Of a DNA stretch of 64,000 nucleotides, positions 24,274 through 32,502 are shown piece by piece. The notes beneath the pieces were generated by a model. That model ran no database searches, was not told the DNA's origin, and saw nothing but the letters and a program-made list of their open reading frames with translations. Source of the stretch: Pigmentiphaga litoralis. Its GTDB lineage: Bacteria > Pseudomonadota > Gammaproteobacteria > Burkholderiales > Burkholderiaceae_B. Positions within the stretch are counted from its first letter, which is position 1. Each line of letters begins with the position of its first letter. Made by a program: the position numbers and the translations under genes. The stretch spans positions 3,384,120 through 3,448,119 of the forward strand of contig NZ_BMXQ01000001.1 in NCBI RefSeq assembly GCF_014651835.1, in the 5' to 3' direction.

Positions 24274-25473
24274 CTACTTGCGGTTGAGTTCGTGCCAGGG
24301 ATCTTTTACGGCCGGGAAGGTGCTGAACGCCACGTTGCCCAGTTTGCCGTCGACCTTTTCGACCTTGCGCATGTAGATGTTCTGCACGACTTCACGCGTG
24401 TCCGCATCGATGGAGATCGGGCCGCGCGGGCTGTCCCATTTCGCGGTCTTGGCGGCGGCCATGGCCTTGTCGCCATCCTTCTTGCCGTCGGTCGCCTTGA
24501 CCATCTGCGCGATCAGCCGCATGCCGTCATAGGCCGCCACCGACGCAATGCTGGGCAGCGCATCGGCGCCAAACTTCTGCTTGTAGGCCGCAACGAAGGC
24601 CTTGTTGACCGGATTGTCCAGGTAGGGGGTGTAGTGCAGCGCGGTCACCAGGCCCAGCGCAGCGTCACCCACCACGGGCAGATCAGACTCCTGCGACTCG
24701 TTGGTGGCCAGCAGCGTGACGCCCGCCTTGTCCAGCCCGCGATCCTTGAATGCCTTGATGAAGCCGGCCGACATCGGACCCACCGGCATGAACATGAACA
24801 CGTACTGGACACCCGCGTCGCGCACGCGCTGCAGGTAGGTCGAGAAGTCGGTGGTGCCCAGCGGCACCTTGATCTCGGCCGCGACCTCGCCGCCCTGCTT
24901 CTTAAAGGTGGATCCGAACGCTTCGAGCGCGTCATAGCCCGGCGCGTAGTCGGCGGCCACGATCGCGGCTTTCTTTGCGCCCTGCTGCACGGCCCAGGTC
25001 ACGAGCGGTACGCTCACGGCCCACTGCGTGAAGCCCAGGCGCACGAAGTACGGCGACTTGTCGGTCACGCTGGACGTTCCCGAGTTCAGCACTACGTACG
25101 GCGTCTTGGTCTGGTTGACGATGTCAACGGTCCCGAGCACGGTGGGTGTGAACACGCCGCCGATCAGGTATTGCGCGCGATCGCGCACCGTCAGTTCCTG
25201 GGCGAGCTGGCGCGTGCGCTGCGGGCTGGTGCCGGCTTCGTCGCGGGGCAGCACGGTCAGGGTGTGGTTGCCGACCTTGTTGCCGTTCTGGGCAAGGTAC
25301 ATGTCAACGCCGCGCTGGTACTCCTGGCCCCACCAGGAATACACGCCCGAGAATTGCGACATGAGTCCGATCTTGATGTCGTCGGCATGGGCGGCGCTTC
25401 CGGCGAACAGCGTCGCGCCGGCAAGCAGGCATCGCCCGAGGGCGCGCGGAATGGCGTAAGGAAAGGGGGTCAT
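24274..25473 (-). CDS. livK: ABC transporter periplasmic binding protein (LivK type)
   Basis: Type I periplasmic receptor (399 residues) for the LivHMGF importer. The signal peptide is about 1-29 (ending AAHA), then DDIKIGLMSQFSGVYSWWGQ, the typical first strand and ligand loop. The Trp pair and Tyr in this loop, where true LivK proteins have a smaller SGxxA loop, suggest a larger or aromatic ligand. The ATG at 25473 follows CAGGAGACGACC. It is the first gene of the importer operon; 168 bases with no other gene separate it from the LysR-type gene upstream, leaving room for a promoter. Confidence 0.9.
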   Translation of the reverse strand: MTPFPYAIPRALGRCLLAGATLFAGSAAHADDIKIGLMSQFSGVYSWWGQEYQRGVDMYLAQNGNKVGNHTLTVLPRDEAGTSPQRTRQLAQELTVRDRAQYLIGGVFTPTVLGTVDIVNQTKTPYVVLNSGTSSVTDKSPYFVRLGFTQWAVSVPLVTWAVQQGAKKAAIVAADYAPGYDALEAFGSTFKKQGGEVAAEIKVPLGTTDFSTYLQRVRDAGVQYVFMFMPVGPMSAGFIKAFKDRGLDKAGVTLLATNESQESDLPVVGDAALGLVTALHYTPYLDNPVNKAFVAAYKQKFGADALPSIASVAAYDGMRLIAQMVKATDGKKDGDKAMAAAKTAKWDSPRGPISIDADTREVVQNIYMRKVEKVDGKLGNVAFSTFPAVKDPWHELNRK

Positions 25474-25641
25474 GGTCGTCTCCTGTGACGCTCTCTGGCA
25501 TCGTTGGCGGGGGTGCACGATGGTGTCACCACCCGCCGTCAGCATGCCAGCACGACGCCTCCGCTGCCAATGCCAAAGCAGCGGCAGGCAATGCGTTTTG
25601 CTTATACCCCTGGTCAGCGCCGGCCAGGCGGCGGAGGGGGA

Positions 25642-26868
25642 TTACCCTAGGTCAGCAGCGGTATCGCGCAGGGCATCGAGCAAGAAGGCGACCCCCGGGG
25701 ACGGCAGGTAATCCGTGCGGGTTGTCAGCCCGATGGCGCGCGTGGTCATGCGCACCGTGATGGGCAGAAGCGCCAGCAGACCCGCCTTGACCTCGCGGCT
25801 GATCTGCCGCGGCGACATCAGCACGACGCGGTCGCTTTCCATCAGCAGGGCCTGCGTCAATGCCGGACTGTTGACCTGCAGGCCACTGGTGGGCGGCGCC
25901 AGGCCATCGCTGACAAATGCGCGCTCGAACGCGGACTGCGCCGGGGTGTTGGGCATGGGCAGGATCCACGACGCATCGACCAGATCGGCCAGGCCACGCA
26001 AGGGCCGGCCCTGCAAAGGATGGCCCTGCCGCACCACCACGGCCAGTTCATCATCGAACAGGGGTTCCTGGTGCAGGTCGTCGGCGGGCGGTGGCTGGCG
26101 CAAGGCGCCGATTACCATGTCGAGTTCGGCGTGACGCAGCCGGTGCAGCAGCGTTTCGTAGGTGCCATCGACGATGGTGACGTTGACGGCCGGGTGGCTG
26201 GCCAGCAGCCGTTCCACCGCACGGGGCACGAATAGGCCGGTGGAAAACGGCAAGGTGCCGATCACGACGCGGCCCTGCAATCGGCCGACCCGCGACGCCA
26301 GGTCGGCGCTCGCGCTATCCAGTTCGAACCACAGCAGACGCGCATGCCGCAGCAGCGCATCGCCCGGCTCGGTCAGGCGCATGCCGCGCGCGGACCGATG
26401 AAACAGCCGCACTCCGGCCAGGTGTTCCAGTTGCGCGATCGCCTGCGTGACGGCGGGCTGGCTGATGCCGAGCGCTTCGGCGCAGCGGCTTTCGCTGCCG
26501 GCCGCGTCCAGGGCCATCAGTGTGCTGAGGTGTCGATACCCCGCATGCGTTTCCAGCTGCGATTCGCTGCGGTGATGCGCGAGCCGGTGGCCCGCCGCCA
26601 GCTGCGTCACGCCGCGGTCAACCGCGCGCAACTGCGCAAAGGCACGCTTCAGGCGGGCGTCCAGCACCTGGCCAAGCTCGGTCAGGTCCATGCCGCGCGC
26701 GCTGCGATCGAACAGTGTCATGTCCAGCAGGGATTCCACATCGCGCACGGCCCGCGCCACAGCGGGCTGCGACAGGAACAGCGACGCCGCGGCCCGCGCC
26801 GTGCTGCCGTGTTCGGCCACGGCGCGCACCGCGCGCAGCTTTTTCAGATGCGGTGTCAGCGTGCGCAT
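25642..26868 (-). CDS. LysR-family regulator with two N-terminal DNA-binding domains
   Basis: Regulator of 408 residues, about 100 longer than the family norm because the winged-helix domain occurs twice. Copy 1 is at about 7-66 (FLSQPAVARAVRDVESLL, LFDRSARGMDLTELG) and copy 2 at about 111-170 (GISQPAVTQAIAQLEHLA, LFHRSARGMRLTEPG). A single effector domain follows (about 196-400). Both copies keep the recognition helix and wing. The ATG at 26868 overlaps the MlrC-like gene by 13 bases; a TTG at 26919 would add 17 residues, and neither start has a clear ribosome site. It lies between MlrC and the Liv importer on one strand and probably regulates them. Confidence 0.88.
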   Translation of the reverse strand: MRTLTPHLKKLRAVRAVAEHGSTARAAASLFLSQPAVARAVRDVESLLDMTLFDRSARGMDLTELGQVLDARLKRAFAQLRAVDRGVTQLAAGHRLAHHRSESQLETHAGYRHLSTLMALDAAGSESRCAEALGISQPAVTQAIAQLEHLAGVRLFHRSARGMRLTEPGDALLRHARLLWFELDSASADLASRVGRLQGRVVIGTLPFSTGLFVPRAVERLLASHPAVNVTIVDGTYETLLHRLRHAELDMVIGALRQPPPADDLHQEPLFDDELAVVVRQGHPLQGRPLRGLADLVDASWILPMPNTPAQSAFERAFVSDGLAPPTSGLQVNSPALTQALLMESDRVVLMSPRQISREVKAGLLALLPITVRMTTRAIGLTTRTDYLPSPGVAFLLDALRDTAADLG

Positions 26869-28307
26869 GATATCGGCCAGCGCGGCCGCCGGATCCGCGT
26901 GTAGGTCAGGGTCTTCCAATCGGGCGTGGCAACGCCCGGCCCGCCCACATAGATCACACGGCAGGCCAGGGGTGCAAACGCCGCATGAAAATGCTGCGCG
27001 GACTTCACGACCACGATGCGCAGGGATTCCAGCTCGCAGCCAATGCCGGTGAACAGGTCGGTGTGCATGGCTTGATCGCGCATCGACACCAGCACGATGC
27101 GGATGCCATTTGCGTGCACCAGGGCGGCGTCACCCAATGGCACGGGGCTGCCGGTCAAGCCCGTCATGGTGTACCCGGGGCGCAGCGCTTCCACCACACA
27201 GGACCGATCCACCGGATCGCCCGACAGCGGACCGATCTTGCCGCCGATGCGCAGCGGCAAGCGCGCGCCCACCCCGGCTTCGAACGCAATGCGCACCGCG
27301 CCCGGGTCCCATAGCGGACCCAGCGCGACGTCGCGCACGCCCCGCTCGATCAACCGCCGCAAGATGAAGGTGGCATCACCCGGCGCCCCGCTGCCGGGAT
27401 TGTCGGGGCGGTCCGCCATCACCACCAGCCCGGGAGGCGCGGCAAGGGCGTCATCGATGGCATCGTCGATGCTGCGAAAGGCCACCTGCAGGCCATCGCG
27501 CAGGGCGATCAATTCATCCGCCAGTTGCCGTGCCTGGTGCGTCGCCGCCACGGCATCCCCATCGTGATAGACGAGCACCTTGGTGCCCATGTCGGGCACG
27601 TCGCCGGTCGCAAAGCCTTGCACTACGGAAATAGAGAAGATGCCACCCTGCCCTTCCAGAGCCCGGACGCGAGCCATATATCCCCTGGCCGGCTCGCGGG
27701 TCGTGTGGATGGGGACGATCATTTCGCAGTCGATGACCGCGGGACACGCATGCAACCGCCCTTCATACAGATCGATGCAACGATCCACCAATTCGTCGGC
27801 CCGCTCAAGAATGTCAGTATGCGGATATTCCTTGAACGCGATCAGCAGATCCGCCTGCGCCACCATGGCGTCGCTCAGATGCGCATGCGGGTCCAGCGTG
27901 GCGCCCAGGATCACACCCGGGCCGACCCGCTCGCGGGCCCGGCGCAGCAGATCGCCTTCGCAGTCTTCATAGCCGTCGGCCACCATCGCGCCATGCAGGC
28001 CCAGCAACACCATGTCCACGGGCAAGGCCGCATCCAGATCCGCCAGCAGTTCGTCGCGCAGGCTTTCGTACGCGTCGCGGGTGGTGATGCCGCCGGGGGC
28101 CGCCGAGGCGACCATGCCTTCGATCACCTGCCAGCCTTGCGCCTTGCCGCGGCGGCGCGCAGCGATCAGGGGTCCGCCAAAGAACGTGACCTCGTCGGGG
28201 TGCTGGCCTGCCGCAAAATACAGGTCGCCGCGATACGACGCGGTGCCCGTGGGCAAAGGCGAGAACGTATTGGTTTCCGCGCCAAGCGCGGCAACGAAGA
28301 GTTTCAT
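26856..28307 (-). CDS. MlrC-like M81-family metallopeptidase
   Basis: Zinc-dependent hydrolase of 483 residues related to microcystinase C (MlrC), a family acting on linear peptides or amides. Characteristic N-terminal AALGAETNTFSP, central TLDPHAHLSDAM and HTDILERADE, and DRPDNPGSGAPGD in the second half are all present. No signal peptide is seen, so it is cytoplasmic. The ATG at 28307 is preferred over a much longer upstream frame that runs antisense into the divergent MFS gene. It leads a minus-strand series (MlrC, LysR, LivKHMGF, hydrolase), suggesting uptake and hydrolysis of an amide- or peptide-like compound. Confidence 0.87.
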   Translation of the reverse strand: MKLFVAALGAETNTFSPLPTGTASYRGDLYFAAGQHPDEVTFFGGPLIAARRRGKAQGWQVIEGMVASAAPGGITTRDAYESLRDELLADLDAALPVDMVLLGLHGAMVADGYEDCEGDLLRRARERVGPGVILGATLDPHAHLSDAMVAQADLLIAFKEYPHTDILERADELVDRCIDLYEGRLHACPAVIDCEMIVPIHTTREPARGYMARVRALEGQGGIFSISVVQGFATGDVPDMGTKVLVYHDGDAVAATHQARQLADELIALRDGLQVAFRSIDDAIDDALAAPPGLVVMADRPDNPGSGAPGDATFILRRLIERGVRDVALGPLWDPGAVRIAFEAGVGARLPLRIGGKIGPLSGDPVDRSCVVEALRPGYTMTGLTGSPVPLGDAALVHANGIRIVLVSMRDQAMHTDLFTGIGCELESLRIVVVKSAQHFHAAFAPLACRVIYVGGPGVATPDWKTLTYTRIRRPRWPISCAR

Positions 28308-28343
28308 GGAAGGCGCCAGGAGTGTTCGGCGGATTGTCGCAGA

Positions 28344-28373
28344 TCCGGCCAACTTGTACGGCCGGACATACAA
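28344..28373. promoter_or_regulatory. Overlapping dyads between divergent MlrC and MFS genes
   Basis: TCCGGCC (28344-28350) and GGCCGGA (28360-28366) are perfect inverted repeats nine bases apart, overlapped by TTGTA (28354-28358) and TACAA (28369-28373). The 124-base gap holds no gene, so a shared operator for the two divergent genes is plausible. Confidence 0.35.
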
Positions 28374-28431
28374 TGTCGCCTTTGCGCGCCGGCATGTCCG
28401 CCCCGCCGGCCGTCTTCCGCCCCGAGATCCC

Positions 28432-29832
28432 ATGACTTCTTCTTCGCCACAGAAAGCCTTGCTGTGGATCGTTGCGTCTGCGTTTTTCATGCAGACCCTG
28501 GACACCACCATCGTCAATACGGCGCTGCCCGCCATGGCGCAGAACCTGGGGGTGTCGCCCCTGTCGATGCAACCGGTGATCGTGGCCTACAGCCTGACGA
28601 TGGCGATGCTGATTCCCGCGTCCGGCTGGCTCGCCGACCGCTTCGGCACGCGGCAGGTCTATTTCTACGCCATCCTGATCTTCGTGCTGGGCTCGGTCTT
28701 CTGTGCGGCAGCCGGGTCCTTGAATCAGCTGATCGCGGCGCGGGTGATCCAGGGCATCGGCGGGTCGATGCTGTTGCCGATTGGCCGGCTGGCCGTGCTG
28801 CGCAGCGTGTCGAGCGAGCAGTACATCACTGCCTTGTCCTTCATCTCGATTGCCGGACAGGTTGGCCCGTTATTCGGTCCGACCCTGGGCGGGTTCCTGG
28901 TGCAGGCCGTATCGTGGCACTGGATTTTCCTGATCAATGTGCCGATCGGCATCGTCGGGCTGCTGGCGGTGCGGCGCTACCTCAAGTCCGATGCCCTGCC
29001 GGAACCGCTGCCCTTCGACATCGTCGGCTGTGTGCTGCTGTCGGTGTGCATGGTGGCGTTTTCGCTTGCCATGGACGCGCCGCCCGGTGCGCACCGCGCG
29101 CTGTGGTGGATGGTTGGCATCGGTATCAGCGCGATCTCGGCGCTGCTGTATGTGGCGCATGCCAAGCGCCGTCCGCACCCTTTGTTCCGCCTGGGCCTGT
29201 TTCGCGAGCCGAACTTTTCGGTGGGTTTGATTGGCAATCTGGTGTGCCGGATCGGTTGCGCCGCGGTGCCGTTCCTGTTGCCTCTGCTGATGCAGTTGCA
29301 GCTGGGCTATTCACCGCTGCAATCCGGCCTGATGATGCTGCCCGCCGCAATTGCGGGGGTGATTGCCAAGCCCTGCATCGGGCCGCTGGTGCGCCGCTAC
29401 GGCTATGAGACCTTCCTGCTCGTGAACACCCTGGTGACAGGCCTGGCCATCATGTCCTTTGCCGTCATCTCGCCGGGCTGGCCGCTGGCGCTGGAAATCA
29501 TCCAGCTCGCGATCTTTGGCGCAGGCAATTCCATGCAGTTCGCGGCCATGAACAGCGTCACGCTCAAGGGCCTCAAGCCTCACGATGCCGGCGCGGGCAA
29601 CAGCCTGTTTTCCATGGTGCAGATGCTGGCCGTGGGCCTGGGCGTCACGCTGGGCGGCGGTCTGGTCACGCTGTTCTCGGGCCAGCCGACCGGCACGGGT
29701 GCGGGCTTCGCGCTCACTTTCCTGGTGGTGGGCGCCATCACGCTGGTGTCGGCATGGATCTTTCGCAAGCTGGATCCCGCCACGACCACCAAGCCGGCTC
29801 CGGATGCGCGCAGCGCGGGGGCCGCGCGTTAG
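28432..29832 (+). CDS. MFS drug exporter, DHA2 (14-TM) family
   Basis: Proton-driven multidrug exporter of 466 residues with about 14 hydrophobic segments. Motif C-like FMQTLDTTIVNTALP opens the first helix (the DHA2 hallmark), LADRFGTRQ is motif A after helix 2, and the helix 4 region carries RVIQGIGGSMLLPIGR. The ATG at 28432 is the first suitable start; the frame is open further upstream but antisense to the MlrC gene. It diverges from MlrC. Substrate unknown; the closest general types are EmrB-like and MdtD-like exporters. Confidence 0.9.
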   Translation: MTSSSPQKALLWIVASAFFMQTLDTTIVNTALPAMAQNLGVSPLSMQPVIVAYSLTMAMLIPASGWLADRFGTRQVYFYAILIFVLGSVFCAAAGSLNQLIAARVIQGIGGSMLLPIGRLAVLRSVSSEQYITALSFISIAGQVGPLFGPTLGGFLVQAVSWHWIFLINVPIGIVGLLAVRRYLKSDALPEPLPFDIVGCVLLSVCMVAFSLAMDAPPGAHRALWWMVGIGISAISALLYVAHAKRRPHPLFRLGLFREPNFSVGLIGNLVCRIGCAAVPFLLPLLMQLQLGYSPLQSGLMMLPAAIAGVIAKPCIGPLVRRYGYETFLLVNTLVTGLAIMSFAVISPGWPLALEIIQLAIFGAGNSMQFAAMNSVTLKGLKPHDAGAGNSLFSMVQMLAVGLGVTLGGGLVTLFSGQPTGTGAGFALTFLVVGAITLVSAWIFRKLDPATTTKPAPDARSAGAAR

Positions 29833-29952
29833 GGCGACGGCCCGCAGGTCAGGTGTTCCACCTCTGAGACGCAACGTACCAATCTATGGGCTATCGGTTC
29901 GAATTTGAACCAGCCATAGTGAGGGCGTGCAATCAACTCTCAGGGAAACATC

Positions 29953-30258
29953 ATGCAAACCACGAGCAACACGATCCTGATTACCGGCGGCGGCACGGGC
30001 ATTGGCGAGGCGCTTGCGCACCGCTTCCATGGCCTCGGCAATACCGTCATCATCGCTGGCCGGCGGATGGAAACGTTGAAAACCGCAGCGGCCAGCCGGC
30101 CACGCATGCACGCATTGACGCTGGATATGGACGATCCCGCCAACGTTGCAGCTCACGCCCAAGGAAATCTGGTCGAAGGTGTCGACTTCATGCGCACCGC
30201 CGAGGTCGAGCATCGCTTCGACGACACCCTATCGGCGATCAATCCGTTCCTGAAGTGA
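29953..30258 (+). pseudogene. Internally deleted short-chain dehydrogenase
   Basis: Codes for 101 residues. The first ~60 are a normal SDR beginning (ILITGGGTGIGEALAHRF, then IIAGRRMETL), and the last ~30 (LVEGVDFMRTAEVEHRFDDTLSAIN) resemble the C-terminal tail of DltE-type SDRs. The middle ~150 residues, including the NAG motif and the Ser-Tyr-Lys active site, are missing, yet the frame is kept. An AGGGAAA ribosome site remains, so a cofactor-domain stub could still be made, but it cannot be a working dehydrogenase. I read it as a recent in-frame deletion in a decaying gene. An assembly error is less likely because both sides fit. Confidence 0.72.
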
Positions 30259-30464
30259 TCCTGGGTTTCGGAAGGCATCGTTACGCTCACCTGCCTGGTG
30301 CCCATGCAGGCTTCCGGGGTCACGCATGCTTCTGGTATCACCTGGATATATAGCGGGAATACCAAGGATCGATTTCACATATACCGCGAACAGGCAGATC
30401 ATTGTTTCACGGTCACCAAGCAGCTTTCTGCACCGACCACTTCAACCACTTAGCGAGATACATC

Positions 30465-30809
30465 ATGAACACGACTACCGTCATCAGCGCCCTTTCCGCC
30501 GCCCTGATCGGCCTTGCCGCTTTCGGCGCCCAAGCCCAGGACATCAACCGCACCGGCGAATACCCCTACGCATCGTCCACTTCGCAAAGCAGCGACGTCA
30601 GCGCCGCCCAGGTTCGCCAGGATCTGGTGCAAGCCAAGGCCCGCGGCGACGTGGTCGACGGCGATCTGTATGGCCTGCTGCCCATGAGCACCGAGAGCGA
30701 CACCTCGTACGCCCAGACCAAGCAACAACTGCTGCAGTCGAAGGCGCAAGGCTACTACTTCAACAACGCGACCTACCCCGTTCCCGGCCGTACGGCACGC
30801 AAAGGTTGA
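30465..30809 (+). CDS. Small secreted DUF4148-type protein
   Basis: Protein of 114 residues with a signal peptide (about 1-25, ending AQA) and mature sequence containing VSAAQVRQDLVQAKARGDV, the characteristic DUF4148 helix, then a second similar TKQQLLQSKAQGYYF. Such proteins are abundant in Burkholderia and Bordetella relatives and often respond to stress or acid; their function is unknown. The ATG at 30465 matches the signal peptide start; an earlier ATG at 30402 would spoil it. The gene stands alone, followed by a strong terminator. The 206 bases before it hold no gene that I can recognise. Confidence 0.85.
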   Translation: MNTTTVISALSAALIGLAAFGAQAQDINRTGEYPYASSTSQSSDVSAAQVRQDLVQAKARGDVVDGDLYGLLPMSTESDTSYAQTKQQLLQSKAQGYYFNNATYPVPGRTARKG

Positions 30810-30877
30810 TGACCCGCGGAACGTCCAGGCATCCCCTGGAGGCGCTTGGCCTCTGGCAAGCACCTGCATCCCCTCCA

Positions 30878-30901
30878 CCCGGCCTGATCGCCGGGTTTTT
30901 T
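30878..30901 (+). terminator. Rho-independent terminator
   Basis: CCCGGC (30878-30883), loop CTGATC, GCCGGG (30890-30895), then six T. This is a classical intrinsic terminator 69 bases after the DUF4148 stop codon. It is the clearest terminator in the window. Confidence 0.88.
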
Positions 30902-31044
30902 ATGGGTGCCGTCCGCACGCGCGGTCGTTGATCGACGCGCCATACGGATCCCGGACGCCTTCCCGTCATGCTTTGACGACAGAATGACAAGGCTTGCACA
31001 CTAACATCGCGCGCAGGGCGTACTGCGCGGAATCGGGAGGTCAT

Positions 31045-31815
31045 ATGGGACGCGGTTTACTGAATACGGGTTGGGGGCGAACACTGCTCTGGGGACTGTT
31101 GGCAACTGCCTCGACGGCACTATCCGCGCAGGAGACCTGCGCCTTGCCCGGCGCGGTCAAACCCGCTCCGCCGAGGCCCGTGGACTACGTCAACAAGGAC
31201 CTCCCCACCGACTACCTGGCCATGGTTCTGTCGTGGTCGCCGGAACATTGCGAGGCACAGCGCAACAAGCCCAAGGCCACCCGACAGAAACACGCCTTCC
31301 AGTGCTTTTCCGACAACCGATTCGAATGGGTGGTGCATGGTCTGTGGCCCCAGAACGGGAAGGCCCGGTCCAATCAGGACCATCCTCGGAACTGCCAGAC
31401 CGTCGGGTCGCTGCCGTCTCCGTTAGTCAAGCAACACCTCTGCATGATGCCGGGCACCGACCTGATGCAGAACGAGTGGCAAGCCCACGGGACGTGCGGT
31501 TGGTCATCTCCGGATAGCTACTTTGCTGACATCCAGGACGTGTACAGCTCGCTTCGTCGCCCCACCACGCAAGAGATGGTCGGCAGCCAACCCGGCCCGA
31601 ATCAACTGGTGTATGCCAAGGTGGCCGACATCAAGCAGGCATTCCTGACGCGCAACCCGGCGTTGCCCCCTGACAGCCTGCGGGTCAACGTGGCATCGGG
31701 CAACCGGCTCAAAGAGCTGTGGATCTGCCTGGACAAGGGCCTCAAGCCGATGGCGTGTCCGGTCAAGGGAACGCCCGACAGCCAGCAGGTCAGGGTGAGA
31801 GCGCCGTCCCGGTAG
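31045..31815 (+). CDS. Ribonuclease T2 family endoribonuclease
   Basis: Secreted or periplasmic RNase of 256 residues. The signal peptide is about 1-28 (ending TALSA). Active-site segment CAS I is FEWVVHGLWPQ (catalytic His). CAS II is MQNEWQAHGTCG with the catalytic Glu and His retained, but the auxiliary His that normally precedes the Glu (HEW) is Asn here. Several cysteines would form disulfides. The ATG at 31045 follows GGGAGG. Bacterial members (RNase I type) scavenge RNA or degrade it in the periplasm. The gene stands alone, between the DUF4148 terminator and an AT-richer gap. Confidence 0.88.
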   Translation: MGRGLLNTGWGRTLLWGLLATASTALSAQETCALPGAVKPAPPRPVDYVNKDLPTDYLAMVLSWSPEHCEAQRNKPKATRQKHAFQCFSDNRFEWVVHGLWPQNGKARSNQDHPRNCQTVGSLPSPLVKQHLCMMPGTDLMQNEWQAHGTCGWSSPDSYFADIQDVYSSLRRPTTQEMVGSQPGPNQLVYAKVADIKQAFLTRNPALPPDSLRVNVASGNRLKELWICLDKGLKPMACPVKGTPDSQQVRVRAPSR

Positions 31816-31967
31816 GCCGCCATGCAGGAAGGTGCGAATGGGCATCTGGCTCGATCAAGGCAGCTTGGTGCAAGCCGTCAGCCGCCGTGATGGACTTGTC
31901 TGCCCACGCGCGCCGGGGACAACCGCTTTGACACGGTGCATGCAGGAGACGCCGCTTGGCGCCGGAA

Positions 31968-32300
31968 TCAAAAGTCCTTCGACTTCACGTTCCAGAAAAT
32001 GTCGACGACGCCTCTGAACATTGCGTCGTTACTTACGCTCATGCTCCGCGGTCTCAGTTCTGCGCACACTTCGACCTGACTGCCATTGACCTCGATCCGG
32101 GCCGGTACACCCTTGCCTCTCAACACATCAAACAGGAAGGCGGCCTGGTCTCTTCCGGACACGAAGCCAAGACGCACGATGGCGGCACCGCCGCTCGCGA
32201 GCGAGCTCAGTTGGCGCTCTATGGCTTGCACGCCTCGTAAACGACTTGGGTACCAAGGCGGCTGGTGCATGGAGATCTTATTATTCGTTGCGATAAGCAT
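31968..32300 (-). CDS. Hypothetical protein, 110 residues
   Basis: I do not recognise this protein. The start at 32300 has an AAGGAG site five bases ahead (GGAAGGAGCAAAA). The product has no signal peptide or membrane segment. It shows alternating helix/strand character with SGRDQAAFLFDVLRGKGV followed by PARIEVNGSQVEV, which looks like a small alpha/beta domain. Base composition and codon use here are AT-richer than the neighbours, and no operon partner is visible (151 bases to RNase T2, 202 bases to LysR). It may have been acquired by transfer. An opposing 94-codon frame exists but has no ribosome site. Confidence 0.5.
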   Translation of the reverse strand: MLIATNNKISMHQPPWYPSRLRGVQAIERQLSSLASGGAAIVRLGFVSGRDQAAFLFDVLRGKGVPARIEVNGSQVEVCAELRPRSMSVSNDAMFRGVVDIFWNVKSKDF

Positions 32301-32502
32301 TTTTGCTCCTTCCTGATTGGTTCGGCCCACCTGCCAACGACCTTCGGCCCAGGGTTACCACCTAAGAACTAATCCTACAGAGATGCTAGACGTCTTCTGT
32401 CAAACAGGAAAGCTATAGCAGCTATGTGACAGATGAAGGCATGGCAGCGCGGTGCGCATCGCAACGTGTCGTTCAGGGCGGATCCCAACTGTCAGCAGCG
32501 TT

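Noticed and set aside
27525-29408. A 627-codon plus-strand frame spanning the MlrC and MFS genes
   Set aside because: It crosses antisense to MlrC and then reads the MFS gene out of frame; it has no recognisable domain.
31956-32240. A 94-codon plus-strand frame opposite the 110-residue hypothetical gene
   Set aside because: It has no ribosome site and no motif; the minus-strand frame has a clear AAGGAG at the right distance.
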